Source of the DNA: Flavobacteriaceae bacterium
GTDB taxonomy: Bacteria > Bacteroidota > Bacteroidia > Flavobacteriales > Weeksellaceae
Length of the DNA: 64,000 nucleotides
Assembly: GCA_004359435.1 (NCBI GenBank)
Contig: PTET01000001.1
Coordinates: 270,307-334,306, forward strand
Reading direction: 5' to 3'
Positions 57,020 to 64,000 of the stretch are shown here, piece by piece; positions within the stretch are counted from its first letter, which is position 1, and the number at the start of each line of letters is the position of its first letter. Below the pieces are notes generated by a model. That model ran no database searches. It was given only the letters and a program-made list of their open reading frames with translations, and was not told the origin of the DNA. The position numbers were made by a program, and so were the translations under genes.

Positions 57020-58321
57020 TTAATATCTGTAATACTCTGGTTTGAATGGTCCCTGAACTTCAACCCCGATGTATTTGGCCTGCTCATCCGAAAGGGTTTC
57101 CAGTTCTACAGAGAGTTTTTCTAGGTGCAAACGCGCCACTTTTTCGTCCAAATGTTTGGGAAGCATATAGACTTTGTTTTCATAAGCCGAAGCGTTTTGC
57201 CAAAGTTCCAATTGAGCCAAAGTTTGGTTGGTAAAGGAGTTGCTCATCACAAAACTCGGATGTCCCGTAGCACAACCAAGGTTTACCAGTCTTCCTTCGG
57301 CCAAAATCAAAATGTCTTTCCCAGCAATGGTATATTTGTCCACCTGAGGTTTGATTTCAATTTTTGATGCTCCGTGGTTCCCATTGAGCCAAGCCATGTC
57401 GATTTCGTTGTCAAAATGCCCGATGTTGCAAACAATGGCTTTGTCTTTCATCTTTTGAAAATGTCTTCCTACCACGATGTCTTTGTTTCCCGTTGTGGTG
57501 ATGATGATGTCCGCATTTTCGATGACAGAATCGAGTTTCTTCACTTCATATCCATCCATAGAGGCTTGCAGAGCACAAATTGGGTCGATTTCTGTTACCG
57601 TTACAATGGAACCCGCTCCACGGAAAGAAGCTGCAGTTCCTTTTCCTACGTCTCCGTATCCGCAAACCACCACTCTTTTTCCTGCCAACATTATGTCTGT
57701 GGCACGTCTTACCGCATCCACAGCGGATTCTTTGCATCCGTATTTGTTGTCGAATTTGGATTTGGTTACAGAATCGTTCACGTTGATAGCTGGCATAGGA
57801 AGGGTTCCCGCCGCCATACGCTCATAAAGGCGGTGTACTCCCGTTGTGGTTTCTTCCGAAAGTCCTTTGATTCCGGAAACCAGTTCTGGATAACGGTCAA
57901 TCACCATGTTGGTAAGGTCTCCACCATCGTCCAAAATCATGTTGAGCGGTTTTTTGTCTTCACCAAAGAAAAGGGTTTGTTCTATACACCAGTCAAATTC
58001 TTCTTCGTTGAGCCCTTTCCACGCATAGACAGAAATTCCCGCTTCTGCAATGGCAGCGGCAGCATGGTCTTGGGTAGAAAAAATATTGCATGAACTCCAG
58101 GTTACTTCTGCTCCCAAATGGGTGAGGGTTTCAATTAGAACCGCAGTCTGAATGGTCATGTGTAAGCATCCTGCAATTCTGGCACCTTGTAGGGGTTTGG
58201 AATCTCCAAATTCTTTTCGCAGTGCCATCAGTCCAGGCATTTCTGCCTCGGCCAATTCTATTTCTTTTCGTCCCCAAGCAGCTAGGGAAATGTCTTTTAC
58301 TTTGTAGGGAATGTAGGTCAT
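57020..58321 (-). CDS. ahcY: Adenosylhomocysteinase
   Basis: [82 protein letters not shown] terminus. Confidence 0.97.
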   Translation of the reverse strand: MTYIPYKVKDISLAAWGRKEIELAEAEMPGLMALRKEFGDSKPLQGARIAGCLHMTIQTAVLIETLTHLGAEVTWSSCNIFSTQDHAAAAIAEAGISVYAWKGLNEEEFDWCIEQTLFFGEDKKPLNMILDDGGDLTNMVIDRYPELVSGIKGLSEETTTGVHRLYERMAAGTLPMPAINVNDSVTKSKFDNKYGCKESAVDAVRRATDIMLAGKRVVVCGYGDVGKGTAASFRGAGSIVTVTEIDPICALQASMDGYEVKKLDSVIENADIIITTTGNKDIVVGRHFQKMKDKAIVCNIGHFDNEIDMAWLNGNHGASKIEIKPQVDKYTIAGKDILILAEGRLVNLGCATGHPSFVMSNSFTNQTLAQLELWQNASAYENKVYMLPKHLDEKVARLHLEKLSVELETLSDEQAKYIGVEVQGPFKPEYYRY

Positions 58322-58410
58322 GGGTTGATAGGGTGTTTTTCGGATGCTTTTAGAAACACAAAGTTACTTAACTTTTTGCAAAACACTTTGGCTTTGGATA
58401 AGGAAAAAAA

Positions 58411-59679
58411 TCACATCTTTTTAAGGCAATGCAGAAAATAGAAATGGCTTAGACCCCCTGAAATCAAAAAAGAAAAAAAAGTAGCCAAGGCGGCACCTTC
58501 TATTCCCCATCTGGGGATGAGTAAGCAGTTGAGCAAAACGGCAACTATAACGGTTATTGCAGCAATGAGGGCATTGTTTTTAGCCTCTCCCATGGCCGAA
58601 AGTAGATTTCCAAGAGGTGTTCTAAATATCATCGAGGCAAAGGTAGCCAAGGTTAAAATTTTAAAAGTCTGGGCATCTTGGTACTCTTTCCCAAAAATTA
58701 GCGGAAACATAAAATCACCAAAGATAAATACCACCAAGACCATCAAAAGACCTATGATCATAAAGAACCGAAAGAATGAATAGTAATACTGTTTTAAAAA
58801 CGCTTTGTTGGAATGGTTCTTAGATAATTTTGTAAAATCTGTTTTGGTGAATATTTGAGGTAAGAACAGTAAATTAATAGGAATCATGGAAGACACTTTA
58901 TAAAGCGCGATTTCTTTGCTGTCAGAAAGAAAATATCCTAGACAAAAGACGTCAATTACAAGTATCAACTGGGTTAAACAACTGGTAAAAGAAGTGAGAA
59001 TTCCATAAGTCCAAAATTCTTTTTTGGAGATTATATTTCCTATTTCTTTGGGCCATGAAAGGCTAAATTTCTTATCACCCATCGAACTTAAAACTAGATA
59101 AAGGTAAGCCAAAAAGGGCGAAAGAATGAGCGACCAAATATATCCTTGTGCATCAAAAAAGTAAGTGAGCCCAAAACTCATCAAAAGGAATACAACACTA
59201 TAGGCATTGTCAATGTGGGCATAATGCTGGTTTTTTCCCAGTGCTCTGTAATGGTTTTTTCTTTGTTCCAACAGAAACCAGCCCAAAAATCGGAGTGAAA
59301 AAAGTCCCAAAATTTCTTTTGCCTCCGGTAGATTGTAGGTCATAGGACTTTTAAAGGTAAAGATGAATCGGGCAATAGCCAAACTGCCCAAAAGCCCTAG
59401 ACTAAAACTATAGATAGAAAGTGCATTTTTGGCATTTTCTCCTTGAACTTGGGGAGAAAATCTGGCCAAACTCTGTGCCGACCCTGCGCCTACAAAAGGC
59501 AAGAAAAAGGAAAGCAAACTAAAGGCATAAGCGATATTTCCATAATCTTCTTGGTTAATCCATCTCACCACAAAAACGGCATTGACAAACAAAACAATTT
59601 TGTTTATAACCGATGAACCAAACATATTGGCTCCTTTGTTTTGAAGGAAGGAAGTAAGAAAACTAAGAATCGATTTCAA
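58411..59679 (-). CDS. Lipopolysaccharide/oligosaccharide flippase-like protein
   Basis: 422 aa, polytopic; NMFGSSVINKIVLFVNAVFVVRWINQEDYGNIAYAFSLLSFFLPFVGAGSAQSLARF; full-length N-terminus. Confidence 0.82.
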   Translation of the reverse strand: MKSILSFLTSFLQNKGANMFGSSVINKIVLFVNAVFVVRWINQEDYGNIAYAFSLLSFFLPFVGAGSAQSLARFSPQVQGENAKNALSIYSFSLGLLGSLAIARFIFTFKSPMTYNLPEAKEILGLFSLRFLGWFLLEQRKNHYRALGKNQHYAHIDNAYSVVFLLMSFGLTYFFDAQGYIWSLILSPFLAYLYLVLSSMGDKKFSLSWPKEIGNIISKKEFWTYGILTSFTSCLTQLILVIDVFCLGYFLSDSKEIALYKVSSMIPINLLFLPQIFTKTDFTKLSKNHSNKAFLKQYYYSFFRFFMIIGLLMVLVVFIFGDFMFPLIFGKEYQDAQTFKILTLATFASMIFRTPLGNLLSAMGEAKNNALIAAITVIVAVLLNCLLIPRWGIEGAALATFFSFLISGGLSHFYFLHCLKKM

Positions 59680-59747
59680 GATCTTTTTTTGCGAAAATAC
59701 GCCAAAAACTTTTTTCCATCCTGCACTTGTTGTTAATTTAGAGCCGT

Positions 59748-60452
59748 ATGAAAAATAACTCCATCAAACACGCCTTTTTCGACCTAGACAACACCCTTTG
59801 GGATTTTAGAAAGAACTCTAAATTTGCCTTAGAGCAAATGTATCTTCAGAACGACATTGGACAGCGGTTTGGTGTTGAATTTGAGATTTTCGAATCTACC
59901 TATCAACAAAGAAACGAAGCTCTTTGGGCGGATCTTAGAGACCAAAAAGTAACCAAAGAAGAGCTTCGGGCAAGGCGTTTTCCTGAGGCTTTTGTGATTT
60001 TAGGCATAGAGGATATTGCCCTTGCCCAAAAGTTTGAGGCCGAATATTTTGACCAGATTGTAAAGTTTGACTATTTGGTTGAAGGTACAAAGGAGCTTTT
60101 AGACTATTTAAAACCCAAGTACAAAATTCATGTTCTAACCAATGGGTTTTTAGAGGTATCAAGACGAAAAATTTACCAATCAGATCTTCATCCTTATTTA
60201 GATTCTTGGTGCAGCGCCGAAGAAGCCGGAGGGAGAAAGCCTAGCCCAGAAGTATTTGCTTATGCCTTAGAAAAAGCGGGCGCAAAAAAACAAGAAAGCG
60301 TCTACATTGGCGATGACTGGATTGCTGATGCCCTAGGTGCACACCACTTTGGACTTACTTCTTTCTTTTTTAACATTGACAATCTCAAAGTGGAGCTACC
60401 AGAAAACGTCTTTGAAATCAAAAAGTTATTGGAAATAAAGAGGTGGTTGTAA
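59748..60452 (+). CDS. YjjG-type HAD phosphatase (noncanonical pyrimidine nucleotidase)
   Basis: HAFFDLDNTLWDFRKNSKFALEQMY; HVLTNGFLEVSRRKI; SVYIGDDWIADALGAHHFGLTSFFFN. Confidence 0.88.
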   Translation: MKNNSIKHAFFDLDNTLWDFRKNSKFALEQMYLQNDIGQRFGVEFEIFESTYQQRNEALWADLRDQKVTKEELRARRFPEAFVILGIEDIALAQKFEAEYFDQIVKFDYLVEGTKELLDYLKPKYKIHVLTNGFLEVSRRKIYQSDLHPYLDSWCSAEEAGGRKPSPEVFAYALEKAGAKKQESVYIGDDWIADALGAHHFGLTSFFFNIDNLKVELPENVFEIKKLLEIKRWL

Positions 60453-60527
60453 ATTGGTTGAATTTGGATTTTAGAAATAAATGACAAAATAAATGTATAT
60501 TGCTAATAAATTTAAAATCAATTTATT

Positions 60528-61532
60528 ATGAAAAAAATATATTTAACATCTCTAATAGTAGGTTTGCTCATGCACTCATGTAAACAAGATGAATACATTC
60601 ATCCCCCTAGTCAATCAATCGACAAGTTAGTTTCATCTAGAGAGATCGATCCGTGTTTAACTGTTGATCAAGAACCTAAAAATGAAGCTTCAAAATATAA
60701 TACTAGGGGAGTTTCTAGTTTCGAAGTGAAAAAATTTGTAAGAGGTGAAAAAAATTCAACTGATACGAGCACTGTATTGCATGAGTTTGGGCATGTTTTA
60801 GGTCTTGTACACGAGCAGCTTTCACCCAAATTTAACGGCTGTTTAGTTAGGGATAAAGTATATAAATATTTCTATGATAATCAGAACTGGGATAAAGATA
60901 AAGTAGATGTTCAAATTTTTAATAAAATTTCAGAGCCAATGTTAGTGGCTAGTACTGATTATGACGAAAGGTCTATTATGCATTATTATTTTCCTGGTTC
61001 AATTACATGTAATGGATTGCCCATTGGAGGAGCAAGTGTCATATCTCCAAAAGATGTCGAAATTATTAGACTGATCTATTTAGATTATTATAAATGGAGT
61101 AAATATGGAAATGCAGTAGGATTAGTTAGGTTATCCAAAGGTAGTAGTTATTTAATAAACACAACGATAAGTGAGGTCAATAAAAGTATAGCAAATGGAT
61201 ATAAAGTTGAAAAGATTATGGGGTATTCACCAATCAGCTCTAGAAAAGATACAACCCCATTTTATAGCCTATATAACCCAAAAATTGGAGCATATTTCTA
61301 TTCTTCTGACTTAAATGAAGCTAATCTTGCAATTAGTAGAGGATATACTCTTAGGAATAATAATATGGGTCATGTTTTTATTTATAAAATTGCAAACACA
61401 GAAGGAATATCTAGGTTTTATGATAAAAAATCAAATACATATTATTATTCTTATGATATCCAAGACATTCGATTAGCTCAAAGCAAAGGGCTTTATTATG
61501 AAAATACGATAGGATATGTTTATAATCAATAA
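60528..61532 (+). CDS. Astacin/M12-like secreted zinc metalloprotease with C-terminal DUF5648-like repeats; catalytic domain appears shortened
   Basis: Lipoprotein signal LLMHSC; VLHEFGHVLGLVHEQLSP (HExxHxxGxxH); RSIMHYYFPGS Met-turn; C-terminal PFYSLYNPKIGAYFYSSDLNEAN / RFYDKKSNTYYYSYDIQDIRLA. Confidence 0.75.
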   Translation: MKKIYLTSLIVGLLMHSCKQDEYIHPPSQSIDKLVSSREIDPCLTVDQEPKNEASKYNTRGVSSFEVKKFVRGEKNSTDTSTVLHEFGHVLGLVHEQLSPKFNGCLVRDKVYKYFYDNQNWDKDKVDVQIFNKISEPMLVASTDYDERSIMHYYFPGSITCNGLPIGGASVISPKDVEIIRLIYLDYYKWSKYGNAVGLVRLSKGSSYLINTTISEVNKSIANGYKVEKIMGYSPISSRKDTTPFYSLYNPKIGAYFYSSDLNEANLAISRGYTLRNNNMGHVFIYKIANTEGISRFYDKKSNTYYYSYDIQDIRLAQSKGLYYENTIGYVYNQ

Positions 61533-61550
61533 CTTCTTTAGATGTCTAAA

Positions 61551-61586
61551 AAAAACACCTTAGAAAAGTTTCTCTAAGGTGTTTTT
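61551..61586 (+). terminator. Terminator hairpin downstream of metalloprotease
   Basis: AAAAACACCTTAGA / TCTAAGGTGTTTTT. Confidence 0.8.
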
Positions 61587-61629
61587 AAATGTATCATTCA
61601 ACTGCTAGTTTTTTTGGACAGAGAACTTG

Positions 61630-62828
61630 TTACCAAAAAAAACTTCCTGAAAATTGGAGTAAAGCACAAAAAGTAAGGGTAGTTAAAAAAAGTGTATTTA
61701 ATGTCTGTTTAGTACATTCTATTAGTGTCAACAAAAAGTAAGGAAAGATAAACAACATCGCTCTAGCTGTTTCACCAGTTTTGTATGCCCCTGTTGCAAA
61801 TATTAACAATAGTGTAAGCATGCCAGAAATAAAAATCCGAATGTTTAGATTCTTGAAATTTAATTTCTTATGCGTTAATCCAATCACCAAAATCAAAGGA
61901 TTTAATAAAACCACAATGTCAAAAATATTTTCAATTCTAGATAATGTAAAGTACGTTGTATTGATAAACAATCTATATCCAGCTCTGTTTTCAAGTATTG
62001 AAGCTTGAATAAACGATTCAAAATGATTGTAATTGTAAAACTTATTTAGGAAAATTGAAACAAAAACAAATACAATGGCTAAAATCAAATAGGCAACCAC
62101 TAATTTTTTGAAACTTTTTAGGTTTAGTGCTAATACAAGAACACTTAAGCCTACTAAAAACATAGAGCCGAAGGTTAACAAACTCGAAATTGTGAAACCA
62201 ATAACCATAAGCAAAACCCCTATGCGTTTTTCTTGTAGAACCAAAAACAGACCTAACAAATAAGTAGTAAAAAAAGTAACTATAATGGAATCTAACCCAC
62301 CAATTCCATAAATGTTCACTGCAGGAATTACAAAAAACAAGCTCAATAAACTTTTTTGCGATTCAATATTTGTTTTGAGAAGGGTTAAAATTTCTTTGAT
62401 TAGAAAAAAATTGACACTATAAATAAGTAAAAAGGCCATGCTTAAACCCAAAACAGATTGGCCAATCCACTTATAGATCCAATAATGAATCAATACTGAA
62501 AACGGTGGGTGTGTTCTTGTATGGGGTAGGTAGCTGAGCTTCATTTCGCTGAAAGTAGCCAACCATTCTTTAGGATTTTCAATTTTAAGTGCATCATGAA
62601 AATACTCGTATGCATTGTTTGTCTTACAAGAAAAATAATCATGTAGGGCAGTCCCGCCCAATTAATTTTGAAGAAGTAAATAGAAAACGGATAGACTTTG
62701 GGTATGTCTATTATAGAGTTTGTTGCTTTTAGAAATATAGATAATCCTTGCATTAAGCCTAAAAAAAATAAGATTATGAAAATCATAATCTTACCTTTTT
62801 TATTTAAAAACTCATTGGTTTTCATCAA
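61630..62828 (-). pseudogene. Polytopic membrane protein (glycosyltransferase family 39-like), split by a frameshift near 62655
   Basis: N-terminal ORF 62541-62828 (MMKTNEFLNKKGKIMIFIILFFLG...YFFKIN) and C-terminal ORF 61630-62661 (GGTALHDYFSCKTNNAYEYFHDALKIENPKEW...) overlap in different frames and together give one ~395-aa protein. Confidence 0.65.
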
Positions 62829-63118
62829 TCCGCTAGAACAATCGCTTTGTTGTTGTTGAATTCAATCACTCCGCCCTTAATTGAGAATTGCAGAATTTTA
62901 TCATCCAGTGGAGAAGTTTGCACTTTTCCGTTTCCATTTTGGTAGTCTTGGAATTCTTGGGTGTGGGTATGCACTTCAATGATCCCTTCTTTCAAACTAG
63001 AAACAATGGCAGCGTGATGGTTTAAGATGTGAAATCTTCCATCTGTTCCAGGCAAGTTGATAGAATCTACTTCGCCTTCAAAAAGTGTTTTTTCTGGAGT
63101 AATAATCTGTACGTACAT
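62825..63118 (-). CDS. atpC: F0F1 ATP synthase subunit epsilon
   Basis: MYVQIITPEKTLFEGEVDSINLPGTDGRFHILNHHAAIVSSLKEG. Confidence 0.93.
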   Translation of the reverse strand: MYVQIITPEKTLFEGEVDSINLPGTDGRFHILNHHAAIVSSLKEGIIEVHTHTQEFQDYQNGNGKVQTSPLDDKILQFSIKGGVIEFNNNKAIVLAD

Positions 63119-63129
63119 CGTTCTTATTT

Positions 63130-64000
<871 letters not shown>

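Noticed and set aside
57374-58093. 239-aa plus-strand ORF opposite ahcY
   Set aside because: Fully antisense to an unmistakable adenosylhomocysteinase; Cys/His/Phe-rich low-complexity composition typical of a shadow ORF.
60505-60527. AATAAATT...AATTTATT inverted repeat before the metalloprotease ATG as an operator
   Set aside because: Short, pure A/T; expected by chance in this AT-rich sequence.
5225-63118. Scattered ATP synthase genes (atpBEFHAG versus atpDC) as a rearrangement
   Set aside because: A split atpBEFHAG / atpDC arrangement is common in Bacteroidetes, so it is not by itself unusual.

Overview
The window looks like a Bacteroidetes (Flavobacteriia-type) chromosome segment. Evidence: split atpBEFHAG / atpDC loci, gldD, an HU-(tiny basic ORF)-RNase G block, TAnnTTTG-type promoters, and a Wzc-like kinase with a YG-rich tail.

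Layout:
(1) 0-3 kb: a NuoL/DabB-like membrane protein cut by the window start, plus a SulP anion transporter.
(2) 3-10 kb: SDR, truncated nitrilase, remnant of AtpZ, and F0F1 ATP synthase atpB-E-F-H-A-G.
(3) 10-27 kb: housekeeping genes (gldD, ssb, mutY, HU, rng, lysC, fbp, yebC, leuS, mrp, nifU, aat).
(4) 27.4 kb: tRNA-Leu(UAG), followed by a ~27 kb surface-polysaccharide locus to ~54.5 kb.
(5) 54.6-64 kb: GH3, DUF2797, ahcY, flippase, HAD phosphatase, secreted metalloprotease, a frameshifted membrane protein, and atpC/atpD (cut by the window end).

Most notable observations:
(a) leuS carries three in-frame insertions built from a GC-rich palindromic repeat. One is a composite element with inverted terminal repeats enclosing a DUF559 (Vsr-like) nuclease domain.
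(b) At least three gene-gene junctions look like deletions fusing a 3'-truncated gene to a 5'-truncated gene: nitrilase/AtpZ, CysC/WecB and GT2/Wzx. These are either real deletions or assembly errors.
(c) The glycan locus contains an ACP + AMP-ligase + SDR + formyltransferase module and a FemAB-like + deacetylase-like pair, suggesting unusual sugar decoration.
(d) A 30-aa highly basic ORF missing from the ORF track lies between HU and rng.
(e) Perfect inverted repeats overlap the gldD start codon, and gldE is absent between ssb and gldD.

All family assignments come from reading the protein sequences. No database search was run.
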